A stretch of 64,000 nucleotides of DNA from assembly GCF_022761035.1 (NCBI RefSeq), contig NZ_JAKWJP010000005.1, positions 186,001 to 250,000 of the forward strand, given 5' to 3'. Under the pieces are notes generated by a model. It had not been told where the DNA came from and ran no database searches. It saw only the letters and a program-made list of their open reading frames with translations. Positions 49,749 through 58,860 of this stretch are shown here, piece after piece; position 1 is the stretch's first letter; every line of letters starts with the position of its first letter. Source of the stretch: Microbacterium sp. SS28. GTDB taxonomy: Bacteria > Actinomycetota > Actinomycetes > Actinomycetales > Microbacteriaceae. Made by a program: the position numbers and the translations under genes.

Positions 49749-50904
49749 GACGACCCTCGCGATGGTCGGCGACGGGGCTCTCGAAGCCGGCGCGGTGGGT
49801 CGGGTGCGTCGCGAGGTCGCTCGGCGTGACGACGGCTCCGTCGGCGGCGGCGGACGCGTAGATCGCGGCGACGATCTCGAACGATCGTGCTGGAGCGTCG
49901 GCCGTCGGCGGCAGCGGAGCGCCCGCGAGGAGGCTGTCGAAGACGTCGCGCAGGAGCGGCTCGTGGTCGCTGCGCTCCTCGAGGTCGGGAAGGGCCCATC
50001 GTTCGGCCTCAACCTCGAATCCGGGAGCGGGAGTGATGCGCCAGTTCTCGTGTCCGTGGCCGTAGAGATGATCGACCGTGACGGTCGCCTTCTGCGTGTC
50101 GATCCGGATCGAGCTCGTCTCGCGCGGCGAGACGGCGCTCGTGACGACTTGCGCCACGACACCGTTCGCGAACTCGACAGTCGCGGTCGAGGCGTCTTCG
50201 GTCTGCGTCTCGCGATCGAGCCGCCAGAGCCGCCCCTGCACGCTGATCCAGTCGCCGAGCAGGAACGCGAGCAGATCGAGCTGATGGATGCCGTGGCCGA
50301 GCGTCGTGCCGCCGCCCTCTGTCGCCCACTTGCCCCGCCACGGGACGTCGAAGTAGGCCTGATCGCGGTACCAGAGCGTCTCGCACACCGCGATGAGCGG
50401 CCGTCCGAGCGCGCCGTCCTCGAGCAGCCGCCGGACGTGCGCCGCCGCGGTGCCGGTGCGCTGCTGGAAGACGACGGCGAGCTGCCGGCCCGCGGCTGCC
50501 GCGGCCGCGCGCATCTCGTCGAGCTCGTCGAGCGACGGTGCGGGAGGCTTCTCGACCACGACGTGCGCGCCCGCCGCGAACGCGGCGAGGGTCTGATCGC
50601 GATGCGCGATCGGCGGGGTGCAGATGTGGACGACATCGGGATGCTCCGCCTCGAGCAGCTCGTCGAGCGTGTCGTAGACCTTGGGGGTGTTGGTCCGACC
50701 CGCCTCGGCCGTGCCGGCGGGCTCGGCCGTGCCGGCGGGCTCGGCCGCGCCGGCGCTCGACTGGGCCGCGAAGGCCTCGGCGCGCTCGCGCGAGAGGTCG
50801 GTCACCGCGACGAGCTCTGCGGCGGGGTGGGCCGCGATCCCGCGCGCGTGGGCGTGCGAGATGGCTCCTGTGCCGACGATGGCGCAGCGGAGGGTGCGGG
50901 TCAT
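49741..50904 (-). CDS. Gfo/Idh/MocA-family oxidoreductase
   Basis: 387 residues. Rossmann motif CAIVGTGAISHAHARG, VEKPPAP motif, and GGGTTLGHGIHQLDLLAFLLGDW in the second domain. A short internal 18-bp DNA repeat (about 50705-50755) encodes a repeated EPAGTA stretch near residues 55-70, a likely strain-variable surface loop. It is the middle gene of a three-gene operon, overlapping both neighbours. Confidence 0.9.
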   Translation of the reverse strand: MTRTLRCAIVGTGAISHAHARGIAAHPAAELVAVTDLSRERAEAFAAQSSAGAAEPAGTAEPAGTAEAGRTNTPKVYDTLDELLEAEHPDVVHICTPPIAHRDQTLAAFAAGAHVVVEKPPAPSLDELDEMRAAAAAAGRQLAVVFQQRTGTAAAHVRRLLEDGALGRPLIAVCETLWYRDQAYFDVPWRGKWATEGGGTTLGHGIHQLDLLAFLLGDWISVQGRLWRLDRETQTEDASTATVEFANGVVAQVVTSAVSPRETSSIRIDTQKATVTVDHLYGHGHENWRITPAPGFEVEAERWALPDLEERSDHEPLLRDVFDSLLAGAPLPPTADAPARSFEIVAAIYASAAADGAVVTPSDLATHPTHRAGFESPVADHREGRHD

Positions 50905-51836
50905 GCGTATACCTCGGAGGTCTCGTGGGTGAAGTCGGTCGCGGGGACGGTGCGCAGCTCGGCGACGAGGTCGGCTCCGACGGTCGGCGCGAGGGATGCG
51001 ACATCCGCTCCGCCGATCACGAATGCGGCGGCGAGCACAAGTGTCCCGCCCGGCTCGAGGACTGTCTCGTCGAAGAAGAAGGGGGCGGGGCAGAGTCCTG
51101 CGTACTCCGCGCTGCGCGCGAACCAGGGGCCACCGCCCGACGCCTGGTCGAGCGCGAGCACGCCCGCAGAGCGATCGGGCGCGACGAAGGCGAGCCACGG
51201 GCCGGAGGCGCCGCGGGCCGCGTCGCCCGCCTCGCCGCCGGGTCCCTGGATCGAGCCGCCCCTCCACGCCGCGGGGCCGCGCCAGAAGATGCCGGCGTAT
51301 CCGGCGTTCTCGCGGCCCTTCGAGGTGGGCGATCCGAACGCGAGCGACTCCCCCGAGACGTTGACGAGGGCGCTCCGCCACGTGAGCGCCCACGCGTCGT
51401 CGCCGACGGCGCGGGCCGTGAGGATGCGGTGCTCGGTCAGCACGGAGGTGCCGTCCTGGCTGCGCCAGTCGAGGCGCTCGTCGATGCGGGCGAGCGAGGC
51501 CGCGGCATCCGCTATCGGTGTATCGGACGCGACGAACGCGCCGTGGACCTGCGCGCCGTTGTTCGGAAGCTGCACGTAGCCCTCGTCGCGGACGTACGTC
51601 GGGCCGCCCCAGAAGTTGTGCACGCCGACGTTGGGGAGGGCGAGCGAGAGGCCCTTGTGCCACACGTGGTCGTCGGGCCGGTAGGCCGTGACGTCGAGGC
51701 CTTTGCGGTCGCGCAGCAGGAGGTAGGGCCGCGGCGACTCGAGCTGCGGCTCGGTCGGGGCGTAGACGTACTCCGCGAGCGTGCGCTCGCCGTCGCGCAG
51801 TGCGAGCCGTCCGGGCTCGCCGGGCTCGAAGTGCAT
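50901..51836 (-). CDS. DUF6807 (PmoA-like) protein
   Basis: 311 residues from an ATG with CGGAGGT six bases upstream. The family pattern is RPYLLLRDRKGLDVTAYRPDDHVWHKGL and HNFWGGPTYVRDEGY, with conserved His/Trp residues that suggest a sugar- or metal-binding site on a beta-sandwich. Proteins of this family sit in sugar-utilisation loci beside Gfo/Idh/MocA enzymes; the reaction is not known. First gene of the operon; the perfect palindrome O4 is 46 bp upstream. Confidence 0.82.
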   Translation of the reverse strand: MHFEPGEPGRLALRDGERTLAEYVYAPTEPQLESPRPYLLLRDRKGLDVTAYRPDDHVWHKGLSLALPNVGVHNFWGGPTYVRDEGYVQLPNNGAQVHGAFVASDTPIADAAASLARIDERLDWRSQDGTSVLTEHRILTARAVGDDAWALTWRSALVNVSGESLAFGSPTSKGRENAGYAGIFWRGPAAWRGGSIQGPGGEAGDAARGASGPWLAFVAPDRSAGVLALDQASGGGPWFARSAEYAGLCPAPFFFDETVLEPGGTLVLAAAFVIGGADVASLAPTVGADLVAELRTVPATDFTHETSEVYA

Positions 51837-51881
51837 GCGACCTCCGCGTATGTGTGGTGTCTCCACTGTAGGCGCGCCAGC

Positions 51882-51897
51882 GGGAAAGCGCTATCCC
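51882..51897. promoter_or_regulatory. LacI-type operator O4
   Basis: GGGAAAGCGCTATCCC, a nearly perfect 16-bp palindrome ahead of the DUF6807 operon. Confidence 0.7.
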
Positions 51898-51920
51898 GGA
51901 TGCTTGCGGTGCGCAACCGG

Positions 51921-51983
51921 CGTCGAAACCACGCGAACTGCGGCCGATGGGTGGTGGCATCCGTCATTCGTGCGGTTTCGACG
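51921..51983. repeat. inverted repeat downstream of the ABC exporter gene
   Basis: Arms CGTCGAAACCACGCGAAC (51921-51938) and 51966-51983 complement at 15 of 18 positions. It may terminate the exporter transcript, and it resembles the intergenic inverted-repeat family near 36.5 and 57.3 kb. No T-run follows. Confidence 0.5.
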
Positions 51984-52008
51984 GGTGCGGGCCGGATGCG
52001 GGGCGCAT

Positions 52009-52041
52009 GCAGGGCGGATGCAGGGCGGATGCAGGGCGGAT
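52009..52041 (+). repeat. 11-bp tandem repeat, three copies
   Basis: GCAGGGCGGAT repeated exactly three times, with a degenerate copy just before it, 30 bp after the ABC exporter stop (minus strand). Confidence 0.8.
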
Positions 52042-52070
52042 GCCGCGCGGAGGCGGACGGGAAGACGGCG

Positions 52071-53840
52071 TCAGCCGGCCTGCGTCAGGTGCAGCTGTGC
52101 GTAGCGGCCGTCTCGCGCGAGCAGCTCGTCGTGCGAGCCGGACTCGACGATGCGTCCGTGCTCGAGCACGACGATGCGGTCGGCCTCGCGGATCGTCGAG
52201 AGCCGGTGCGCGACGACGAGGGTCGTACGCCCCTTCATGAGGCGGCCGAGCGCCTCTTTGACGAGGGCTTCGGACTCGGGATCGAGCGCGCTCGTCGCCT
52301 CGTCGAGGAGCAGGATGCGAGGGTCGCGGACGAGGGCGCGTGCGATCGCGAGCCGCTGGCGCTGGCCGCCCGAGAGCCGCGCGCCGCGCTCGCCCACGAC
52401 GGTGTCCCAGCCCTGCGACTGCGAGCGGACGAATTCGAGCGCGTTGGCGCCGCGCAGCGCCTCGGTGACGATCTCGTCCGTCGCGTGCTGCAGACCGTAC
52501 GCGACGTTCTCGCGGATCGTGCCCTCGAAGAGCACCGACTCCTGCGGCACGACCGAGATCGATCGGCGCACGCTGCGCAGATCCAGCAGCTGCATGTCGG
52601 AGCCGTCGAGGAGAATGCGTCCACCGGTCGGGCGGACGAACCCGAGCACGAGGTTGAGGAGGGTTGACTTGCCCGAGCCCGACGATCCGACGAAGGCGAC
52701 CGTCTCGCCGGGCGCGATGTCGAGGTCGACGTCGCGCAGGGCGTCGACATCGGCATCCGGATATCTGTGCGTGGCCCGCTCGAGGGTGATGCGCCCCTCG
52801 ACGCGGTCGACGCGGCGCTTGCCCTCGTTCTGCTCGAGGTCGGGCTCCTGCAGCACCTCGGCCATCGAGCGGACCGACTCGATGCCGCGCGCGCCGACCG
52901 GGATGAGCATGAGCAGCTGCGTGAGGCCGCCCGTCAGGAGCGCGAAGTAGGTCGAGAGGAGGACGACCTCGCCCGGCGTGATCGGGAGGAACCCCGTGAG
53001 CGAGAAGATCGCCGCGAGACCGAGGCATCCCACCCCGAGCAGCTGCATCGTGACCCACGAGATCGACGCGACGTGGCCGTTGAGCATGTCGAGGTGCAGG
53101 CCCGCGCGACGCACGCCGTCGGCACCCGTCGCGACCCGCGTCACGGCGGTCTGCTCGAGGCCGTGCGCGCGCGTCACAGGGATGAGCGAGGCCATCTCGC
53201 CGACGCGGGCGGCGAGACCCTCCATCTCGCGGCGGAATGTCGCGTTGCGCACTTCGGTGCGTCGCCGCAGGCTCGCGCGCAGCCCGATCGCGATCGGAAC
53301 CGCGAGCGCGTAGACCGGGAGGAACTGGGGGACCGCGATCGCCGTCATCGTGATGGCGCCCGTGAGCACCATGACCGACGAGAGGAGCGGGTGGGTCACC
53401 TGCTGCAGCATGAGCTCGACGTTCTCGACGTCGCGGACGACCTTGCTCTGCACGAGCGACGAGCTGACGCGCGTGTGATAGCCGATCGAGAGGCTCTGGA
53501 GGCGCTCGGCGAGCGCGTTGCGCAGGTCGACGCCCGAGTCGCGGACGACCGTCATGAAGTTGCGCGTGTAGATCAGGTGGTTGGGGTAGTTCTGAATCAG
53601 CAGAACCGCTGCGAGCGCGAGCCAGCCGAGCACCTCGACGACATCACCCCCGTCCGCGACGATGTCGATGATCGCCGCCGTCACGACGGGGAGGAACCAC
53701 AGCGGGATCTCCTTGAGCGCGAAGGCGAGGATCGCGACGGTCATGCGTCCGGGGCGGCGCAGAAGCAGGCGCAGCACCGATCGGGTCGGATGGGCTCCGT
53801 CGACGACGTCGGTTGCGCTGGTAAACGCTTTCTGGGCCAT
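52071..53840 (-). CDS. ABC transporter, fused permease-ATPase (exporter type)
   Basis: 589 residues. A type IV exporter transmembrane domain (about 30-320, six helices) is followed by an ATPase with Walker A VGSSGSGKST, signature LSGGQRQRLAIAR and Walker B ILLLDEATSALD, plus the H-loop in VVAHRLST. Complete and active-looking; works as a homodimer or with another half-transporter. Substrate unknown. Operator-like O5 covers codons 3-7 of this gene, so either O5 serves the divergent esterase or it also blocks this promoter. Confidence 0.93.
   Translation of the reverse strand: MAQKAFTSATDVVDGAHPTRSVLRLLLRRPGRMTVAILAFALKEIPLWFLPVVTAAIIDIVADGGDVVEVLGWLALAAVLLIQNYPNHLIYTRNFMTVVRDSGVDLRNALAERLQSLSIGYHTRVSSSLVQSKVVRDVENVELMLQQVTHPLLSSVMVLTGAITMTAIAVPQFLPVYALAVPIAIGLRASLRRRTEVRNATFRREMEGLAARVGEMASLIPVTRAHGLEQTAVTRVATGADGVRRAGLHLDMLNGHVASISWVTMQLLGVGCLGLAAIFSLTGFLPITPGEVVLLSTYFALLTGGLTQLLMLIPVGARGIESVRSMAEVLQEPDLEQNEGKRRVDRVEGRITLERATHRYPDADVDALRDVDLDIAPGETVAFVGSSGSGKSTLLNLVLGFVRPTGGRILLDGSDMQLLDLRSVRRSISVVPQESVLFEGTIRENVAYGLQHATDEIVTEALRGANALEFVRSQSQGWDTVVGERGARLSGGQRQRLAIARALVRDPRILLLDEATSALDPESEALVKEALGRLMKGRTTLVVAHRLSTIREADRIVVLEHGRIVESGSHDELLARDGRYAQLHLTQAG
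53820..53836. promoter_or_regulatory. LacI-type operator O5
   Basis: GGTAAACGCTTTCTGGG, between the divergent exporter and esterase genes and partly inside the exporter's first codons. Confidence 0.55.
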
Positions 53841-53898
53841 GCTTCAATGGTAGCGATCGGCTCGGCGTCGAGCCGCGGAGATTTCCACGGAGGCCTCG

Positions 53899-54569
53899 AT
53901 GACCTACCACCTGGCCGGCGACTCGACGGTCGCCGATGCGAAGCCCGGCGAGTACCCGATGTCGGGGTGGGGCGGCGAGCTCGCGCACTTCGTCGGCCGG
54001 CCCGTCCGCAATCTCGCGTTCGGCGGAGCCACGACCGAGTCGTTCCTGCAGACGGGAACGTGGGCCGCGCTCCTCGCCGCTGTCGCCCCTTCGGACACGG
54101 TCGTCATCCAGTTCGGTCACAACGATCAGAAGATCCCGGAGCTCTCGGCGCGGGCGGCTACGCCGAGCGGCTCCGCCGCATGACGACGGATGCCCGCGCC
54201 CAGGGCGCGACGGTCGTCCTCTGCACTTCGGCCGAGCGCCGGTGGTTCGACGGCGAGCGGGTCACGCCGACGCACGGCGACTACCCCAACGCCGTGCGCG
54301 ACGTCGCGCACGAGCTCGACGCGCCGCTGATCGATCTCACGGCGTTCACGACGTGGCTGTACGAGGACCTCGGGGACGCGGCATCCCGAGCTCTGCTGTC
54401 GCATTTCGCGCCGGGCGAGTTCGCGGACTGGCCCGAGGGCCTCGCCGACGACACGCACTTCCGCGTCGAGGGCGCCCGCCGCATCGCGGCGTTCGTCGCA
54501 CGGTCGCTGCGGGCGATCGAGCGCAGCGACGGCGATGGTCCCGCGCGGGGGTCGCAGCTCGTGAGCTGA
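53899..54569 (+). pseudogene. rhamnogalacturonan-acetylesterase-like SGNH hydrolase, frameshifted
   Basis: The first frame (53899-54183) encodes HLAGDSTVAD with the catalytic Ser of block I, and FGHNDQK (block III). The matching continuation, GYAERLRRMTTDARAQG to DDTHFRVEG with the catalytic Asp/His of block V, is in another frame that ends at 54569. The switch falls around 54150-54165 and corresponds to one missing base. Together the parts give a normal CE12-type esterase of about 223 residues without signal peptide. CGGAGG precedes the ATG. It is either a recent pseudogene or a sequencing error. Confidence 0.8.
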
Positions 54570-54757
54570 CCCCATCGCAGGCACGCGGATGGCGCTCGTC
54601 GCGTGGTCCACCTCGCTGCTGCGCCTGACCTTCGAGGCCCCAGTCTGCGGTCGAGTCGGGCACCTCGGCGTCCTGGGGATCGCGACCAGATTTCGTCCGA
54701 CGCCTCGACGAGATCGGCGACCGCTGCCTGCCCGGCGAGACCCGGACGCCGGGAGCG

Positions 54758-55819
54758 TCAGTACGGGCGCGCCACGGGCCGATCGAGCGCGCCGACCCGC
54801 ACGGTCGGCCAGCGGGGATCGACCGTGAGCACCTCGACCCCGGCGCTCGAGACGAGCACGGTGTCTTCGACCTTGACCCCTGGGGCGCTGGGGTTCCATG
54901 CGAAGGCGTGGTTCTCCTGCACGAGGTCGGCGGTCGCGGGGGTCGCTCGCGGGTCGCGGCCCGCGTAGCCCGTCGGTCCGCCCTGGTGATGGCGGCGCCA
55001 CTCGTCCGCGTCGAAGCCCGCGGCGGCGTACCCCGCGGTGCCGGCGGCGAAGACCTCGTCAAGTCGCGCGCCCGGCCGCGTCGCGTCGAGGAACGCCGTC
55101 TCGACCTCGAGGATCGCCTCAGGGGCCGGACCCTCCAGCCGGGAGGGACCGGATGCTCCCACCCACCGCGTGACGTTCGCGATGAGGCCGTGCCGGCGCC
55201 CGCACGCGACGAGCATCGCGCGGCGGCCGAGCACGGCAGCCGTCGGCAGCGGATGCCGGTGCGCGACGCGGGACTCCCCGGCGACGAGGATCACGAGCGG
55301 GTCGATCCCGCGCGCAACGAGGCCCTCGGCGAGCTCGGCGGCAGCGACGCGCTCCGTCATCTCCGGACGCAGAAGGGCCGCGGCATCCGTCATCGCCTCC
55401 GCGGCATCCCGGCAGAGACTCCGGTAGCGGTCGCGCTCGGCGGGCAGCAGGCTCGCGCGGGCGGCGCGAAGAGCGGGGGCGACGGATGCCTCTCCCCCGG
55501 CCGCCCCGATCTGCGCGGCGGCCTCGGCCGGGGGCGTGAGCCACGGGACGCGCACGATGCGCGACGCGTCACTCGGCAGGAGCTCTTCGGCAACGAGCCG
55601 GTCCGCCTCGTTGTCGGCGACGAAGAGCGTGTCGCCCCCGGCGTCGACGCGGACGGCGAGCACGGGCGGGCCCGCGAGCGACACGTGCGAGCGGATGCCC
55701 TCGAGGTACCACGAGACCGCTTCGTGCGACGTGAGCAGCAGGGCGTCGACCCCCGCGGCGGTGCGCACGGCGTCGATGCGGCGCTGCTTCTCGCGGCGAT
55801 CGGCTTCGGAACGCGGCAT
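54758..55819 (-). CDS. M24-family (Xaa-Pro peptidase/creatinase-fold) protein
   Basis: 353 residues from the ATG at 55819. An N-terminal creatinase-like domain (about 1-140, LLLTSHEAVSWYLEGIRSHVS) is followed by a pita-bread domain with RHHQGGPTGYAGRDP near 285-300. The usual five metal ligands (DxxxxxxxxxxD...H...E...E) are not all evident, so a non-peptidase role is possible. Leftward gene, divergent from the LacI gene across operator O6, which suggests sugar-linked regulation. Confidence 0.8.
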   Translation of the reverse strand: MPRSEADRREKQRRIDAVRTAAGVDALLLTSHEAVSWYLEGIRSHVSLAGPPVLAVRVDAGGDTLFVADNEADRLVAEELLPSDASRIVRVPWLTPPAEAAAQIGAAGGEASVAPALRAARASLLPAERDRYRSLCRDAAEAMTDAAALLRPEMTERVAAAELAEGLVARGIDPLVILVAGESRVAHRHPLPTAAVLGRRAMLVACGRRHGLIANVTRWVGASGPSRLEGPAPEAILEVETAFLDATRPGARLDEVFAAGTAGYAAAGFDADEWRRHHQGGPTGYAGRDPRATPATADLVQENHAFAWNPSAPGVKVEDTVLVSSAGVEVLTVDPRWPTVRVGALDRPVARPY

Positions 55820-55830
55820 CCCGATCCCTT

Positions 55831-55850
55831 CGATAAAACGCTTTCTCGAT
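55831..55850. promoter_or_regulatory. LacI-type operator O6
   Basis: CGATAAAACGCTTTCTCGAT between the divergent M24-like and lacI-type genes; suits autoregulation. Confidence 0.65.
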
Positions 55851-55902
55851 AGTATGGACGAGGATCTCACCTCGCGGATCCGCGGAGCGGACGGGAGAGC
55901 TC

Positions 55903-56904
55903 GTGCGACGATCGTCGGCCAAGCAGACGACCATCATGGATGTCGCGAAGCACGCCGGAGTCTCGCTCTCGACGGTCTCGCGGGTCATGAACGGCAATCC
56001 GACCGTCGACGCGGCGCTCGCCGGGCGCGTGCGCGATGCCGCCGCCGAGCTCGGCTACACCGCGAGCCCCCTCGCACGCAGTCTCGTGCTGGGCCGCACG
56101 CAGACGGTCGCGGTGGTCGTGCCGGACCTCGGCAACCCGACGTTCCAGGCGGTGCTGCGGGGGCTCAGCCGCGCCGCCGCCGCCGACGGCTACCACGTGC
56201 TCATCGCCGACTCCGCCGAGCAGGTCGGCGAGGAGCGCGTGCTCGCGATCGAGACGCGGCGGCGCACGGACGGGCTCGTCCTGTGCGCTCCGCGCATGCC
56301 CGAGGAGGAGCTCGCGGCGCTCCTCCCCCAGGTCGGCCCCGTCGTCCTGGTCAACCGCACCCTCGACGGCGCCCCGACGATCGCGGCCGAGTACGGCACG
56401 GCGCTGCGCGCGCTCGCGGAGCACCTGCACGACCTCGGGCACCGCCGCCTCGTCTACCTCGCGGGCGTCGCGCGCAGCGCTTCGAACGCGGCGCGACTCG
56501 CGGCCCTCGCCGAATTCCGCGCGGCACACCCCGACGTCGAGCTGACCGAGCTCGCCTCGGGCGTCGACTTCGACAGCGGAGCCGCGGCGGCCGACGCCGT
56601 GCTCGCGACCCGCGCGACGGGCGTGCTCGCGTTCAACGACCTCGTCGCGATGGGCCTACTCTCGGCCCTCGCCGACCGGGGCGTGCGCGTGCCCGACGAC
56701 ATCTCGATCACGGGCTTCGACGACATCCCCTTCGCGCGCTACACGTCGCCGCCCCTCACGACGGCGTCGGTTCCGGCCGCCGACCTGGGCGCGCGCGCCT
56801 GGCAGGCGATGACCGCGGCACTTGCGGGGACGGATGCCGCATCCTCCGTCCGCCTCACCCCGGACGTCGTGCTGCGGGGCAGCACCGGGCCGGCTCCGGC
56901 CTGA
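55903..56904 (+). CDS. LacI-family transcriptional regulator
   Basis: 333 residues from a GTG with GGGAGAG upstream. HTH about 10-33 (TIMDVAKHAGVSLSTVSRVMNG), hinge SPLARSLVLG, then a sensor domain ending in ITGFDDIPFARYTSPPLTT. Best candidate to bind the AARCGYTT palindromes O1-O8, because it lies inside the regulon and has one at its own promoter. The effector is probably a pectin-derived sugar. Confidence 0.92.
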   Translation: MRRSSAKQTTIMDVAKHAGVSLSTVSRVMNGNPTVDAALAGRVRDAAAELGYTASPLARSLVLGRTQTVAVVVPDLGNPTFQAVLRGLSRAAAADGYHVLIADSAEQVGEERVLAIETRRRTDGLVLCAPRMPEEELAALLPQVGPVVLVNRTLDGAPTIAAEYGTALRALAEHLHDLGHRRLVYLAGVARSASNAARLAALAEFRAAHPDVELTELASGVDFDSGAAAADAVLATRATGVLAFNDLVAMGLLSALADRGVRVPDDISITGFDDIPFARYTSPPLTTASVPAADLGARAWQAMTAALAGTDAASSVRLTPDVVLRGSTGPAPA

Positions 56905-56949
56905 CCCGCCCGGGCGCTCGGCCCTGCCCTCCCGCGCCCCGTCACGCTT

Positions 56950-57270
56950 GGGGTGAGGCGTCGCCGCCACCCAGCACCCCACCCGACACGAACCCACCCC
57001 ACGCGAACGCACGGGCCTCGTCGGGGTGAGGCGCGGCCGCCACCCACAGGCCCACCCGGCGCGAACTCACCCCACGCGAACGCACGGGCCTCGTCGGGGT
57101 GAGGCGTCGCCGCCACCCAGCACCCCACCCGGCACGAACTCACCCCACGCGAAAGCACGAACCACACTCGGGGTGAGGCGTCGCCGCCACCCCGCACCCC
57201 ACGCGACACGAACCCACCCCACGCGAACGCACGGGCGGCGTCGGGGTGAGGCGTCGGCGCCACACAGCAC
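56950..57270. repeat. 73-bp tandem repeat array, about 4.4 copies
   Basis: GGGGTGAGGCGTCGCCGCCA-type unit starts recur at 56950, 57023, 57096, 57170 and 57243 (periods 73, 73, 74, 73). Each unit ends in CACCCCACGCGAACGCACGG. Non-coding, between lacI and the oxidoreductase gene; with the flanks this accounts for most of a 620-bp gap. The period is not a multiple of three. Confidence 0.9.
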
Positions 57271-57279
57271 CCGACCCCG

Positions 57280-57360
57280 CCGCAATGCAGGAGATTCGCG
57301 CAACGCAGGAGCGCGGCATCCATCCTCGTCCGACGAAAGCGCAGATCTCCGACGCTGCGG
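57280..57360. repeat. intergenic inverted repeat, relative of the 36.5-kb units
   Basis: Arms CCGCAATGCAGGAGAT (57280-57295) and 57345-57360 complement at 12 of 16 positions, and the loop contains GCATCCATCCTCGTCCGAC, close to the loop core at 36.5 kb. Confidence 0.55.
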
Positions 57361-57483
57361 CGGGAGGAACGGATGCCGCTGCCGGCGGCGCCCCAAGCCG
57401 ACGCGCGACCCGCGTCGGCCGAGGGCGGAGGCGCCGGGCGGACGCCCCAAGGTGACGGGCGCGACGCGAAGTGCTACGCTCGA

Positions 57484-57508
57484 GAAAACGTTTCCTGAAA
57501 ACGCTTCC
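57484..57508. promoter_or_regulatory. tandem LacI-type operators O7 and O8
   Basis: GAAAACGTTTCC (57484-57495) and GAAAACGCTTCC (57497-57508), 18-42 bp before the uronate operon start codon. They likely overlap the promoter. Confidence 0.7.
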
Positions 57509-57525
57509 TGACATGAGGAGCCTCC

Positions 57526-58860
57526 ATGAGTCACCGTCGGTACGCCGTCGTCGGAGCGGGCCACCGCGCGAGCATGTACATCGACGCGATCACCGGGACG
57601 TACGCCGACCGGGCCGCGCTCGTCGCGATCTGCGAGCCGAACCCGACGCGCGCGGCGTACTACGTCGACGTTGCGACGGGTCGCGGATTCGACGCGCCGA
57701 CGGTGTGGCATCCCGATGCCCTCGAAGACATGATCCGCACGGAGCGCATCGACCGCGTCGTCATCTGCGCCCGTGACGACCTGCACGCTCCGCTCATCGT
57801 GCGCGCGCTCGAGGCGGGCGCCGACGTCGTCGTCGAGAAGCCGCTCACGATCGACGCGCCGAGCGCCGCCGCGATCGAGGAGGCCGTCGAGCGCACGGGC
57901 CGCGAGGTCGTCCTGACGTTCAACTACCGGTACTCGCCGCGGAACAGCGCGCTGCGCCAGGTGATCCAGGACGGCCTGATCGGCCGGGTCACGTCGGTCG
58001 ACTTCTCGTGGATGCTCGACACGAAGCACGGCGCTGACTACTTCCGGCGCTGGCACCGCGAGAAGAAGAACTCCGGCGGCCTGCTCGTGCACAAGGCGAG
58101 CCACCACTTCGACCTCGTGAACTGGTGGATCCGCTCGACGCCGCGGCGCGTCTTCGCGTCGGGTGGGCTGCGGTTCTACGGTTCCGAGAATGCGGCGGAT
58201 CGCGGCATCCGGAACCGTCCCGACCGCGGCACGCACGACGGCGCCGACGCGTTCGAACTCGACCTGCGCGGCGACGAACGCCTTAAGGCGCTCTACCTCG
58301 ACGCGGAGCAGCACGACGGATACCGGCGCGACCTCGATGTCTTCAGCGACGGCATCACGATCGAGGACAACCTCGCGCTCGTCGTCGACTATGCCTCGGG
58401 CGCGACCCTCAGCTATTCGCTCAACGCCCATGCGCCCTGGGAGGGCTACCGCGTCGCGGTCAACGGCACCGAGGGCCGCGTCGAGCTCGACGTCGTCGAA
58501 CGCGGCGCCGTCTTCGCCGACGAGGGCCTGCACCCGGTGCTCGATCCGAGCGCGTCCGATGCGGGCGAATCCGGATCGCTGCGCCCCGAGGGTGAGCGGC
58601 TGCTGCTGCAGCGGCACTGGGAGGCGCCCGTCGAGATCCCGATCCACAGCGAGGCGGGCGGGCACGGCGGCGGCGACGCGCTGCTGCTCTCGGACGTCTT
58701 CGTCGGCCCCGGCGACGACCCGCTCGCGCGCCCCGCCGACTGGCGCGACGGCGTGCAGTCCATCGCGGTCGGCATCGCCGGCAACCGCTCGCTCGAGACC
58801 GGCCTGCCCGTCGAGGTCGCGGAGCTCGGCATCCGTCTCCTCGAGAAGGCCCGCGTGTGA
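57526..58860 (+). CDS. Gfo/Idh/MocA-family oxidoreductase (long form)
   Basis: 444 residues, longer than the usual 330-390. Rossmann motif AVVGAGHRASMYIDAI, VEKPLTI motif, then WHREKKNSGGLLVHKASHHFDLVNWW with the Lys/His residues typical of the group that acts on glycosides or oligosaccharides. First of four coupled genes for uronate degradation; AGGAG ribosome site; two LacI operators directly upstream. It may open the pathway by oxidising a galacturonoside. Confidence 0.9.
   Translation: MSHRRYAVVGAGHRASMYIDAITGTYADRAALVAICEPNPTRAAYYVDVATGRGFDAPTVWHPDALEDMIRTERIDRVVICARDDLHAPLIVRALEAGADVVVEKPLTIDAPSAAAIEEAVERTGREVVLTFNYRYSPRNSALRQVIQDGLIGRVTSVDFSWMLDTKHGADYFRRWHREKKNSGGLLVHKASHHFDLVNWWIRSTPRRVFASGGLRFYGSENAADRGIRNRPDRGTHDGADAFELDLRGDERLKALYLDAEQHDGYRRDLDVFSDGITIEDNLALVVDYASGATLSYSLNAHAPWEGYRVAVNGTEGRVELDVVERGAVFADEGLHPVLDPSASDAGESGSLRPEGERLLLQRHWEAPVEIPIHSEAGGHGGGDALLLSDVFVGPGDDPLARPADWRDGVQSIAVGIAGNRSLETGLPVEVAELGIRLLEKARV

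Noticed and set aside
52009..52041. Iteron-type replication origin
   Set aside because: Only three 11-bp copies, chromosomal context and no replication initiator gene nearby; more likely a simple slippage repeat.
53820..54569. Programmed frameshifting in the acetylesterase gene
   Set aside because: No slippery heptamer or obvious stimulatory structure at the frame switch; a simple one-base loss explains it better.
56950..57270. CRISPR array
   Set aside because: Units are contiguous near-identical 73-bp repeats with no unique spacers and no cas genes nearby.
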